A DNA stretch of 28,108 bases from assembly GCA_001275005.1 (NCBI GenBank), contig JWZX01001958.1, positions 1 to 28,108 on the forward strand, in the 5' to 3' direction. Position 1 is the first letter of the stretch; each line of letters begins with the position of its first letter. A program made the translations under genes and the position numbers. Source of the DNA: Chrysochromulina tobinii. Taxonomy: Eukaryota > Haptophyta > Prymnesiales > Chrysochromulinaceae. The notes under the pieces were generated by a model. It made no database searches and was not told the DNA's origin. It saw only the letters and a program-made list of their open reading frames with translations. This document shows positions 1 through 9,627 of this stretch, in pieces.

Positions 1-3000
1 TGCGTGCAGTGCCAGGCTGAGAGCATCTGATCAAGGGCAGAAGACGGCTAGCACTGCCTTCGTTTCCAAGCAGCACGTCGAGGTCGCCATCGCCGTCCAC
101 GTCCGCCGCCGCGATCGACCACGTGGACGCGCTGCTGCCGGGCAGCTCGATACTCGACGGGAACGTGCCGTAGCCCGCGTTGAGCAGCACTCGACTGGGA
201 CTGCCATAGTTCCCAAGCAGCACGTCGAGGTCGCCGTCACCATCCACGTCCGCCGCCGCGATCGAGCGCGTGGACGCGCTGCCGCCGGGCAGCTCGATGC
301 TCCACGGGAACGTGCCGTCGCCCGCGTTGAGCAGCACGCGGCTGGGATTGTTAAAGATCCCAAGCAGCACGTCGAGGTCTCCGTCGCCGTCCACGTCCGC
401 CGCCGCGATCGATCTCGTGTACGCGCTGCCGCCGGGCAGCTCGATGATTGTCGGGAACGTGCCGTCGCCCGCGTTGAGCAGCACGAGGGAACTGCCATAG
501 TTCCCAAGCAGTACGTCGAGGTCGCCGTCGCCGTCCACGTCCGCCGCCGCGATCGAGCTCGTGGACGAGCTGCCGCCGGGCAGCTCGATGATCGTCGGGA
601 ACGTGCCATCGCCCGCGTTGAGCAGCACGCGGCTGGGACTACCAACGTTTCCAAGCAGCACGTCGAGATCGCCGTCGCCGTCCACGTCCGCCGCCGCAAT
701 CGAGCTCGTGGACGCGCTGCCGCCGGGCAGCTCGATGCTCGACGGGAACGTGCCGTCGCCCGCGTTAAGCAGCACGAGGGAACTGCCATAGTTCCCAAGC
801 AGCACGTCGAGGTCGCCGTCGCCGTCCACGTCCGCCGCCGCGATCGAGCTCGTGTACGCGCTGCCGCCGGGCAGCTCGATGCTCGACGGGAACGTACCGT
901 CGCCCGCGTTGAGCAGCACGCGGCTGGGATTGCCAACGTTCCCAAGCAGCACGTCGAGGTCGCCATCACCATCCACGTCCGCCGCCGCGATCGATATCGT
1001 GGTCGCGATGCCGCCGGGCAGCTCGATGCTCGTCGGGAACGTGCCGCCGCCCGCGTTGAGCAGCACGCGGCTGGGACTGCCGTCGTTCGAAAGCAGCACT
1101 TCGAGGTCGCCGTCGCCGTCCACGTCCGCCGCCGCGATCGAGCTCGTGGACGCGCTGCCGCCGGGCAGCTCGATACTCATCGGGAACGTGCCGTCGCCCG
1201 CGTTGAGCTGCACTCGGCTGGGACTGCCGTCGTTCCCAAGCAGCACGTCGAGGTCGCCGTCGCCGTCCACGTCCGCCGCCGCGATCGAGCTCGTGGACGC
1301 GCTGCCGCCGGGAAGCTCGATGATCGTCGGGAACGTGCCGTCGCCCGCGTTGAGCAGCACTCGGCTGGGACTGCCGATGTACCCAAGCAGCATGTCGAGA
1401 TCACCGTCGCCGTCGACGTCCGCAGCCGTGATCGAGCTCGTGGACATGTTGCCGCTTGGCAGCTCGATGCTCGTCGGGAACGTGCCGTCGCCCGCATTGA
1501 GCAGCACTCGGCTGGGACTGCCGTAGTTCCCAAGCAGCACGTCGATATCGCCGTCGCCGTCGACGTCAGCCGCTGCGATCGAACTTGTGTACGCGCTGCC
1601 TCCGGGCAGCTCGATGATCGTTGTGAACGTGCCGTCGCCCGCGTTGAGCAGCACGCGGCTGGGACTGCCATAGTTCCCAAGCAGCACGTCGAGGTCGCCG
1701 TCGCCGTCCACGTCCGCCGCCGCGATCGAGTACGTGGACGCGCTTCCGCCGGGCAGCTCGATGCTCGTCGGGAAGCTGCCGTCGCCCGCGTTGAGCAGCA
1801 CGCGGCTGGGACTGCCAGCGACCCCAAGCAGCACATCGAGGTCGCCGTCGCCGTCCACGTCCGCCGCCGCGATCGAGCGCGTGGACGCGCTGCCGCCGGG
1901 CAGCTCGATGCTCGTCGGGAACGTGCCGTCGCCCGCGTTGAGCAGCACGCGGCTGGGCCTGCCGTCGTTCCCAAGCAGCACGTCGAGGTCGCCGTCGCCG
2001 TCCATGTCCGCCGCCGCGATCGAGTTTGTGTACGCGCTTCCGCCGGGAAGCTCGATGCTCGTCGGGAACGTGCCGTCGCCCGCGTTGAGCAGCACGCGGC
2101 TGGGACTGCCGTAGTTCCCAAGCAGCACATCGAGGTCGCCGTCGCCGTTCACGTCCGCTGCCGCGATCGACGACGTGGAAGTGTTGCCGCCGGGCAGCTC
2201 GATGCTCGTCGGGAACGTGCCGTCGCCCGCGTTGAGCAACACTCGGCTGGGACTGCCGTCGTTCCCGAGCAGCACGTCGAGGTCGCCATCGCCGTCCACG
2301 TCCGCCGCCGCGATCGACCTTGTGAACGCGCTCTTGCCGGTCAGAAACGCCACGTTTCTATCAACAAACCGAAGGACAGCTTCGCCACTATCGGGTGGCT
2401 CGTCCCCCGTCCTCGCCAAAGGCTTCGGGAGGCGCAGGCACCCTGGCTCGGAGGATAGGGAGCACGCCGGTGGCCAGAGCGCAGCTCGAACGCCTGCTGC
2501 AGGCTTTGTACGGGCTGGCATGGGCATCGCAACGCAGCCCACCCGCCCTGGTGCCGAGCAGTTGGGTGGTGCGAACGCCGTCGGGTGGCCGTCCAGCTGG
2601 AGGTCCTGCGGGGGAGGGTAACGCCTGCGGCCGTGGCGTTCGACGTGCCAGCCAGGCTGCGCTGGTCTTGGAGGCTGTGCTGGCGCCAAGGGCGGCGAGA
2701 ACGGCGAGGGCGACAACGTGGAGGGCAGCGGCAGTGACGGCGGCGACGACGGCGACGGCGGCGACGACGGCGACGGCGGCGGCGACGGCGGAGGCGGCGG
2801 CGACGACGGATACGAGCACACTCGCCAGCCGGAGCCAATGACGCTGCTGTCTGAAGACCATTGGATCGACCCCGAGCCCAAGACGAAATTGGAGGGCCCA
2901 CCTGATCCTGAGAAGGCTGTCACCGTGCCTGACGGGTAGCTAGGTATGGAAAGACGGTCGCAACAAGCCTCCGTACTAAAGGAGGTCGCTGTCAATGGAT

Positions 3001-3943
3001 CTCCGATGGCGAGCGCATATGGCGTGATAGTGCACGACTGGTTGTCTTGATAACTCGACGGAAAGTTGGGCGAGCGAATGCAGTTCGGGGAGCTCGGATC
3101 GACGGTGCAATTGCCGGAGGAGACGGTAAAGTAGGTCTGTGCGTCGGCGGACCGTGGGACCAAGAGCGCGAGCAAGGCCAATTCGATCCACTTGTTACTG
3201 TAGGATCGATTGTGCCTCGCCCAAATCGCAAAGCGCTTGCCCCGGCCGGATCGTTCCTGCTCCGAGCAAACTGCAAAGACGAGCAACCCGAGCCTGAGCA
3301 GCACGAGTGCGCCGTCGAAGCACGCCACCCACAGCAAATGCACACCGTCCAAGTCCGCCGCTTGCTCGACGGGGTCGCCCGTAGTGTCCTCGTCCGCGTT
3401 CCTCTGAGCGTGCGGGAGCAAGCACCTTACGTCAGCTTCCCAGAGCTTGCCCTCGATGAAGAGCTCCTCGAGTGCGATCTCAGAGACCTGGCGCGCCCCC
3501 TTGCGCAGCCCGTCGTCGGCCGTCATTGAGTTACGACCGGCGCGAGTGCATGCAGGATCGCGGCAGATGGCGCACGAGTCGATGGTGGAGCTGCCAGCCG
3601 GGTTGCGGTAGAGGTCGGTGAATGGATTCGAGCACATGTTTGGCGGTGGGTTGGGTGCCAGATGCACTGCTGGTGACCGTGGAGGCGGCGATGGCATGGA
3701 ATCGTGCGGGCCACAACTGACGCAGTCGGTGGTGACGTAGGCACGCGTTGCGAACTCCGAGCCAGGGCCGCGCCCGCCATCGTCGCTGCACGCGGCGTTG
3801 CAGTTGTTCATCCAGACCATGTCAGGGGACGTCGCGAGTGGGGCGCCCACGTAGAAAACCAGCCCGTTGAGAAAACGAAGATTGCTCTTCGGAGCGCCCG
3901 CCCCCGCCGTGTGACACTCTGCCCCTGCCAAATCAGGGAGAAG
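1..3943 (-). CDS. Secreted or surface multidomain protein: Cys-rich module, CUB-like domain, Pro-rich linker, 16 FG-GAP/VCBS repeats (partial, runs off left edge)
   Basis: One minus-strand frame is free of stops from 3943 to base 1, about 1314 codons. The first stop above it is at 3944-3946. In reading order it holds: a Cys-rich module at about 3700-3802 (CNAACSDDGG, GSEF, TDCVSCGP); a hydrophobic stretch with LLVFAVC near 3266-3345; a signal-peptide-like segment, IELALLALL then SADAQ, at about 3138-3187; a CUB-like domain at 2816-3109 (CTVDPSSPNC, SPNFPSSY, TEACCDRL, GSGWRVC); a Pro/Ser linker at about 2700-2815; and the FG-GAP array. CUB and FG-GAP modules are known extracellular binding modules, so a cell-surface or scale-associated role is inferred. 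The 5' end is unsettled. The first in-frame ATG is at 3820, and a pyrimidine-rich stretch ending in CAG would allow an exon to begin at 3924. Two adjacent genes in one frame cannot be excluded, because the signal-like segment sits internally. Confidence 0.72.
60..2335 (-). repeat. Tandem FG-GAP/VCBS array, 16 units of 144-147 bp
   Basis: Sixteen copies of a 48-49 codon unit run without interruption. Each minus-strand unit reads SIAAADVDGDGDLDVLLGN followed by a variable GSPSRVLLNAGDGTF and an IELPGGSAS segment. The DxDxDGD loop is the known calcium-binding element of FG-GAP/integrin-alpha-type propeller blades. Copies lie close to 95, 242, 390, 535, 680, 828, 970, 1118, 1265, 1412, 1558, 1706, 1853, 2000, 2147 and 2295. 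The 144-bp variants lose one codon in the GSPSRV loop and read GSSLV. All units stay in one frame, and their DNA is nearly identical, which suggests recent expansion or homogenisation. At the left edge the last copy degrades after NEGSAS. Confidence 0.95.
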
Positions 3944-4730
3944 TTAGCCAGATTCAACCTCGATGCACGATGGCCAGGCATGCGTGATTGTGTGGGCGGC
4001 GGAGCAGGAAGCTTGACGCAGGCTGTGCTTCACAGGGTTGATTTTCAGTTCTGACATTTGTCATTATGTCTCGAAACAAGCGTGCACCAGGTGTAGACTG
4101 TCCTCATGACCCATGTCCACATGCTGTCTTGGCTAGGCTTTTTTTAGCTAGAGGCTCCATGCCCTGCCTAGCCAGACTTGTGGAGAAGAAGCGGTTAGGG
4201 TGTTCTGCACAGTTGGAGGAGCTGTGAAAAACAAACTCGTAGTAACCTCAACTGTAACTACTCCACTCACACTCATTTCACAATCCGATCATGGAACGTG
4301 GAAACAAGGTAGACCTCACAATAGTCATACCGCACACATCTGCTTGTAAATTCTCACATTGTAGAGCACCATTACTCACGTCGTATGGTCTCTGTCAGGT
4401 TGTTTCGACGGAAGTCCCCGGGGAAAAAACCAGAGCGCGTCTGCCCCGTCTCGAAACCGTTTACTGAAACGTTTTGCGCGAGCAAGCGGAATACGGATGG
4501 CAAGGCGCACATGCAACCTCTACATCAATATTGAGGCCATGGCCTCAGGTTTTTGTTGACATGGGTTGAGAGGGCTCAATGATAGCTCAATGAGGACAAG
4601 CACGAATGCAGTACGGCCACTCGCACGCGGTCGACGGTGTCTCGGTACTCGGACACCGTAACGCGTAAAAACTTGTAAAAAGTTCCCCCCGGAAGCAATC
4701 CGCCGACAGCGACCCCGCAGACGCGCTGGC
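3944..4730. other. Lower-GC intergenic spacer between divergent genes
   Basis: This stretch is visibly richer in A and T than its flanks and has no convincing coding frame. It contains a T8 run near 4138 and an inverted repeat at 4126-4177, listed separately. It should carry the 5' region of the plus-strand PPR gene starting at 4731. It may also carry an upstream exon of the minus-strand CUB/FG-GAP gene, but none could be assigned. Nothing else was recognised. Confidence 0.6.
4126..4177. repeat. Inverted repeat, potential stem-loop with 12-bp stem
   Basis: GTCTTGGCTAGGC at 4126-4138 pairs with GCCTAGCCAGAC at 4166-4177 over 12 bp, with a single bulged T. The loop is 27 bases, begins with a T run, and contains a TAGCTA palindrome. 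It lies in noncoding DNA. It could be the relic of a small inverted-repeat element or a hairpin in a transcript. No function can be assigned. Confidence 0.6.
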
Positions 4731-6146
4731 ATGAGCGCCGCGGACTTCGTCATCGAGCTACGGTACGTGGTACCCGGTATTCAGGTTCATAGCTGCCGTC
4801 AGCTGATAATGTCGCTGCGAGCTTCTCTGCTAGCCACGCGCATCCTGGCGGCACAGCCGCGGCTGCGTCCACAACACTTGGAGGCGTTGCTCACCATGAC
4901 CAACAGCATCGAGGCGACCGCCGCCAGGATGCGCGCCATGGCCAACATCGTCGAGTCACATTGCGCAGCGGGACGCCGACAGGATGCTTTCCGCTTTCTG
5001 CAAGAGCAACGGCCGCGAGCGATCGAGCCTTTCGAGCCCCTGCTCGTTGCATGTGTCATGGGCGGCGACGATACGGCGCTTCGCTTGGCTACGCGGATCA
5101 TGCGTGAGGCGGGGGTGACGCCAACGGCATCCACATTCGGGCTGCTCTTAAGTGCGCGTTTGGATTGCGGCGACACGGCTCGAGCGCTGAAGGTGTGTCA
5201 AGGCGCGCTGGCTGCAGGGCTAGCACCGCCGCCTGAAAACGTGCGGGCACTAGTTCTCGCGCTCGCGGAGGCAGGGCTGTCGGGCAGCGCACTTGAGCTG
5301 ATGGCCGCTTTGCGCGAGCGTCACGGTCGCCTCATGCCTCACGAGCGATCAGACCCCGCGATTCACGCGCTGCTGGAGGGCGCCGCGCGGGCACACGAAT
5401 GCCCGCTCGAATCGCTGGCGGTGTGGGATGAGCTGAAGCACCATGTCGACGCAGCCGCCGCCGGCCAGCTTTCGGATGACCTGCTGAAGCGGTGCGTGCG
5501 AGCGGGCAACCTCAGGGCCTTTCGGGCCTTGCACCGGCAGCTTCACTCGGAAGGTGCGACGCTCGGACACGAGTCGCTCGAGCTGGTGCTGCGGGATTGT
5601 TTGGATCGAGGTGAGCTGCAGGATGCCCTCAAGCTGTGGGATGAGCAGGCGAGCCGCCACCAGAAGGATGCGTTCCCGTGGCCTTCCCTGCGCTGGACCG
5701 CAGTGGAATATGGCAACGAGGGTCACTTACCGCCAGAGTTGGTCGCTCTGGATGAGCTCGACTTGAGCGCCGTGTCGGAAGGGGTGGCTTGCGTGGGCGC
5801 CATTCGCTTCTTCCAACGCCTCGCCGCGCTCGCCTTATCCGAGCGCCCGAAGCTGCCCTTGCCGTCCCAAGTGCTGTTGCGTACGCAGACGGCCCACGTC
5901 GACGCTCTCATTCGCACCGCGGCGAGCCTCGCGCCGCCGCTGCAGCTCCGCCCCCAGAACTCGTCGACAGATTCCCAGCACGACGAGGTGGGCCTCCTCG
6001 TTGACGCACAAGAACTCGATAACTGGGCGCGGCAAATCCGCGATGAACGTTCGCGGGGCCAACGCACGAACCAGCTCGTCGCCGTCGCCGCAGGGCACAA
6101 CGCATTGTGGACATTCGCGTTGCTCGGGTCTGGTTGGATGGTGTGA
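4731..6146 (+). CDS. Pentatricopeptide-repeat (PPR-like) protein, probably organellar
   Basis: The frame encodes 471 residues, almost entirely short paired helices typical of PPR proteins, which bind organellar RNA. Examples are FEPLLVACVMGGDDTALRLA (about 101-120), STFGLLLSARLDCGDTARAL (134-153), and VRALVLALAEAGLSGSALEL followed by MAALRER (171-197). Further repeats cover about 205-310. The repeats are degenerate and the family was judged from helix pattern, not from an exact motif. Met27 (4809) is an attractive alternative start: MSLRASLLATRILAAQPRLR is Arg-rich, lacks acidic residues and looks like a mitochondrial presequence, whereas residues 1-26 do not. The C-terminal 130 residues carry no recognised domain. 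The gene converges on the minus-strand gene ending at 6235, with only 88 bp between stops. Confidence 0.8.
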   Translation: MSAADFVIELRYVVPGIQVHSCRQLIMSLRASLLATRILAAQPRLRPQHLEALLTMTNSIEATAARMRAMANIVESHCAAGRRQDAFRFLQEQRPRAIEPFEPLLVACVMGGDDTALRLATRIMREAGVTPTASTFGLLLSARLDCGDTARALKVCQGALAAGLAPPPENVRALVLALAEAGLSGSALELMAALRERHGRLMPHERSDPAIHALLEGAARAHECPLESLAVWDELKHHVDAAAAGQLSDDLLKRCVRAGNLRAFRALHRQLHSEGATLGHESLELVLRDCLDRGELQDALKLWDEQASRHQKDAFPWPSLRWTAVEYGNEGHLPPELVALDELDLSAVSEGVACVGAIRFFQRLAALALSERPKLPLPSQVLLRTQTAHVDALIRTAASLAPPLQLRPQNSSTDSQHDEVGLLVDAQELDNWARQIRDERSRGQRTNQLVAVAAGHNALWTFALLGSGWMV

Positions 6147-6234
6147 ATGGTTGGTTAGACAGTTAGTGTCACAGTTTTCACACATGACAGCACAGCCGAG
6201 TCAACACATGGGTGGATTCATATACTTAGGAGCA

Positions 6235-9200
6235 TCACGCAGGCTGTAGCCCCAGCTCTGCGTCCGAAAGTACCGCAAGAGTTCGGCAGCGGAACTCAAA
6301 GACGCCATATCGGATCGAGGGGCCTGCGCCCCACGCGCCCGTCCCGGCGCCCGTCGCTTGGAGAACGCTCCAAATCCTACGGGCGAGGGACTCGTCGTCC
6401 ACCCGGGCTGCTACGTAGCGCGCGAGCTCGGCGGCGCTCGCCTTTGCACCCTTGACGCCGAAATCGCGCGAGAAGAGCTGGAGGACGATCGGCAGGTAGA
6501 GTTTACCATCGGCTCCGACGCTCACGTTCTCAGTCAGGATGGAGCGCGTCACTGCCTCGAGCTGCGCATCGAGCCGCTCCGGCGTATACACGGGCACGCA
6601 CGGCGGAGACGAGAGCGAGCCGCAATTGAGCGCAAAGTTGAGGCGCGGCTCCGCCGTCGTGAGCGCGCACGAGTAGCGAGATTGTGGGATGATGAGGCCG
6701 CCAATGAGCGAGGAGGGCGTGCTCATGGCGGAGCGAAGGATGTTGTGCTCGAGGCCTGCCAGGGAGACGAGCTCATCGCCCACGTGGTAAGCGACCGTCG
6801 TGAAATAAGAGAGCCACGCGAACTTGGAGGGTGGCGGACCGAGGAGCAAGTAGCTGTGGTTGATGAGTAGATGGTAGAGGTTGAGGAAGAAGCTCAGCTG
6901 CTGCTCACGCGTCTCAAGACTCTCGAGGACGATGTGCTTGAGCTCGCACGTGAGGTCGAAGAAGCACGTAAGCCGCTCGTACAGGTCCGCCTGCCCCTGC
7001 ACCGTCTCGTCGTCGTGCAGCGCGCACAGCTCGCACGAGACACGCAGCGCCTGCGCCACGAGCGCGCACGCGTCCGCACCTCGCACCTCACTCAGGCCGC
7101 GCCACATGACGCGCCGGCAGTTGAGTACGCGACGTTCCGCGCATCGGAAGACGTGCGACTTGTGTAGGTAGAGCTTAGGGTCGGCGCCGGCCGCCTCCTT
7201 CCAGGGCTCGTTCAGGCGCGGCGTGGCCGGCATCGTGCTCGGCGGAGGCCACGGCGCCGAGCTTTCTGGCGCCGTGCTGGGCGCAAAGCTCCCGAGCGGC
7301 ATGGGGAGAGAGCCGAGGATGGCTTGCAGCCACGTGTCGCGCGCCTCGAGGCCCGCGATAAGGAGTACGTGCACGCGTGCGAGAGTGCCGATCTCCAGGG
7401 CCATTAGGCCTGAGCCCGCAAGCGCCGCGGTGCTCTCCTTGGCAGCGCACGAGATGATTGAGGCGAGAGGGACGGTGATGAGCGTCTTGCCACGCCCAAT
7501 GGTCAGGTACGCCTCCGACGAGCGCCATGACGGGAAGACAAGCGCGATTCGCTCCTCGCGAAGGTACGCCTCGCTCTCGGCCAACAAAGCAGCCCCTTCG
7601 AGGCGCGCGCTCGCTGTGCTCGCTGGCGGCGACTCGAGGTGACTCAGGAACTCGTCGCTCAGGCCGCCGCTACCGCTCGCAGCTTGCAGGAGCGGCAGCG
7701 CACCCGTGGTAGAGAAGGCAGTTTGGACTGACGGCGCCGAACGCTCAAAGGTAGCCAGCCATGTGTCGAGGGCGTAGCACGCGACGCGCCGCTGCCGTTC
7801 GGCCGAGTGTAGCCTCGGGCTCCAATTCCACGCAACGGCGGCCTTCTCGCTCGCGTTCCACAGCTTTCGCGGCAGCAGGCGCATGAGAGCCGCCTGCGAC
7901 AGTACCATCACCGTGCTCTCTACCACGACGAGCAGCAGGCTGGTGTGCGAGCCAACCAGCCCGCGCATCTGCACATCGATCCGAGCTGGCACACTGCCGG
8001 CACCGCCGCGCAGGTAAAGCGGGGGCTGCGCTCCGGGCGCACGCGTCGTGCCCGCAGTGGCCGCGAGCTCTTCCACGGCATCGTCGAACTCGTCTGCAGT
8101 CTTGTACGAGGCCCGGTCCACGTCATCCTCCTCCACGCCATCCTCCTCCTCCGCGAGAGGGCTTCCCTCGCGCTCACGTCCATCGGGGTGGCTGCGCCGA
8201 GACTCGCGAGGGTCAACGAGCTCCCATAGCTCACCTCCAACCGCAGCCATGGGCTCACCGTCGAGCGGTGCATCATCACTGAGCACGTGAGGTGAGCTCG
8301 GGCTTGCCTCGCGCGACAACGCCAAGGACGCCTCCGCCGCCTCCGCCGCCCTGGTCGCCGGGTCGACGTGGGCGATTCGGATGGCGAAGGCGTAGTCGGC
8401 GCTCGCGGGCTGGTGTGCATCGGACGCGCCGGCCTTGGCGCCCGACTTTGGCCGCAGGTGGTAGCACACGATGCGCAGCGCGCCGTCCTGCCAAAAGTTG
8501 TGCAAGTCCACCGTGCCCGAGAAAGGCACGCCGACCATCTTCCAGGTCGGTAGGTCCAGATTAGACGTGTTGAACGAGAAAGTGTATGTCGGCCCGACCT
8601 CAAAAGGAATGGCGCCCAGCTGGCGCCGCCGCTTGCGCGCAGCATTATCTTCGAGATCCTCGAGGTCAAAGGTCGCGTCCGTGCCCAGCGGCGGCGGCGC
8701 CTCTCCAGCAGGTGTCACGATCATTCGATCCGCAGCGATCATGAGGTTCGAGACGATGTGCGGACGCTCCGCATTCTGTGAAAGTGAAGGGTTCCCAAAC
8801 GAGAAATGGATCGGAAGCACTGCCGAGATGAGGGAGAGCACGCCGCGCGCCACGCCCTTGGTGAGCAGCCCCAGCTGCATCTGCGGTAACTCCACCTCAC
8901 CGCCCGTGAACACGCCGCCCGGCGTCGCCGCTTTGAACCGGCCCTGCACTTGCACCTCAAAACGACGGCGACGGCCCCGAAAGACTTTTCCCATGTAGTA
9001 CGTGTCGGCCGCCTCCGGCTCGGGGCGCACGAGGAAGAGCGCACAACCCGAAAAGAGTGCCGTCTCGATGGGCACAGGCACGCGCGAGTTGACCTGGAGC
9101 GGCTGGAAGCTACCGTCGACGCCCAGGCTGCTCACGTCGATTGTCGGGAACAAGGGCGGTGGCGGCGGCAGCGGCAGCGGCAGCTGCGGCGGTGGTAGTT

Positions 9201-9627
9201 GCGCCGATGACGACGTCGGCGCTGGTGTGGGCAACGGCGAGGACGGCGACGACGATGCCCATTCTTCCAGCGCCCACTCGACGCCTGGTACCCCCTCTGT
9301 GAGCATTCGCAACGCCTGCTCCGCCGCAACACACTTGGCGGCAGCCATCTCGGCGAGGCGAGGATGTTCGGCGAGGTTAGGGTTTGCAGCGAGCGCGCCA
9401 TACATCTCGAGCGACTCGCGTAATAAGTCGCTGTCTCTGCTCGCGATACCCTGCTTTTGGCACATGTTGGCGGCGCTCAGCAGGAAGCGAGGGTCTTTGG
9501 GCACCAGCCTGGCGGCTTCCTTGAAGTGCTCCAGCGCCTCCGCGACATGGCCTTCCTTGTTGGCTTGCAGGCCCGCCCTATTCGCGTTCTCAGCGAGCGC
9601 TTGGTAAGTCTGGCCACTCGCCTCCAT
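6235..9627 (-). CDS. TPR - DUF1769 - PH-like - DUF547 multidomain protein
   Basis: The frame has 1130 codons and starts at an ATG. Residues 5-110 are TPR-like helices (NRAGLQANKEGHVAEALEHF). A Pro-rich linker at 125-162 follows. Residues about 190-392 resemble DUF1769: YYMGKVFRGRRRRFEVQVQG at 210-229, RPHIVSNLMIAADRMIV, and a closing GTVDLHNFWQDGALRIVCYH. An acidic linker spans 430-525. Residues about 685-775 fit a PH domain (LVFPSWRSSEAYLTIGRGK, then WLQAILGSL at the closing helix). Residues about 880-1060 are a strong DUF547 match: QLSFFLNLYHLLINH, YHVGDELVSLAGLEHNILR and FALNCGSLSSPP. No enzymatic reaction is established for DUF547. A membrane- or lipid-associated scaffold is inferred from the PH-like part. 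A (TCAAG)3 array begins about 80 bp upstream of the start codon. Confidence 0.85.
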   Translation of the reverse strand: MEASGQTYQALAENANRAGLQANKEGHVAEALEHFKEAARLVPKDPRFLLSAANMCQKQGIASRDSDLLRESLEMYGALAANPNLAEHPRLAEMAAAKCVAAEQALRMLTEGVPGVEWALEEWASSSPSSPLPTPAPTSSSAQLPPPQLPLPLPPPPPLFPTIDVSSLGVDGSFQPLQVNSRVPVPIETALFSGCALFLVRPEPEAADTYYMGKVFRGRRRRFEVQVQGRFKAATPGGVFTGGEVELPQMQLGLLTKGVARGVLSLISAVLPIHFSFGNPSLSQNAERPHIVSNLMIAADRMIVTPAGEAPPPLGTDATFDLEDLEDNAARKRRRQLGAIPFEVGPTYTFSFNTSNLDLPTWKMVGVPFSGTVDLHNFWQDGALRIVCYHLRPKSGAKAGASDAHQPASADYAFAIRIAHVDPATRAAEAAEASLALSREASPSSPHVLSDDAPLDGEPMAAVGGELWELVDPRESRRSHPDGREREGSPLAEEEDGVEEDDVDRASYKTADEFDDAVEELAATAGTTRAPGAQPPLYLRGGAGSVPARIDVQMRGLVGSHTSLLLVVVESTVMVLSQAALMRLLPRKLWNASEKAAVAWNWSPRLHSAERQRRVACYALDTWLATFERSAPSVQTAFSTTGALPLLQAASGSGGLSDEFLSHLESPPASTASARLEGAALLAESEAYLREERIALVFPSWRSSEAYLTIGRGKTLITVPLASIISCAAKESTAALAGSGLMALEIGTLARVHVLLIAGLEARDTWLQAILGSLPMPLGSFAPSTAPESSAPWPPPSTMPATPRLNEPWKEAAGADPKLYLHKSHVFRCAERRVLNCRRVMWRGLSEVRGADACALVAQALRVSCELCALHDDETVQGQADLYERLTCFFDLTCELKHIVLESLETREQQLSFFLNLYHLLINHSYLLLGPPPSKFAWLSYFTTVAYHVGDELVSLAGLEHNILRSAMSTPSSLIGGLIIPQSRYSCALTTAEPRLNFALNCGSLSSPPCVPVYTPERLDAQLEAVTRSILTENVSVGADGKLYLPIVLQLFSRDFGVKGAKASAAELARYVAARVDDESLARRIWSVLQATGAGTGAWGAGPSIRYGVFEFRCRTLAVLSDAELGLQPA

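Noticed and set aside
31-2130. Long alternative frames over the FG-GAP array on both strands (for example minus 31-972 and 1177-2130, plus 852-1526)
   Set aside because: The repeat unit is a multiple of three, so stops are avoided periodically in every frame. Only the minus-strand frame reading DVDGDGDLDVLLGN gives a known fold.
1-2335. CRISPR-like periodic repeat
   Set aside because: The 144-147 bp units are coding, contiguous and lack unique spacers; the genome is eukaryotic.
2388-2901. Minus-strand Arg- or Ala/Val-rich frames and the plus-strand 2395-2841 frame over the Pro-rich linker
   Set aside because: They are out-of-frame readings of a simple GGC/GAC-rich tract. The frame connected to the CUB and FG-GAP domains reads Pro/Ser.
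3047-3529. Plus-strand frame of 160 codons
   Set aside because: It is antisense to the hydrophobic and CUB-like part of the minus-strand gene and has no domain or protein-like pattern.
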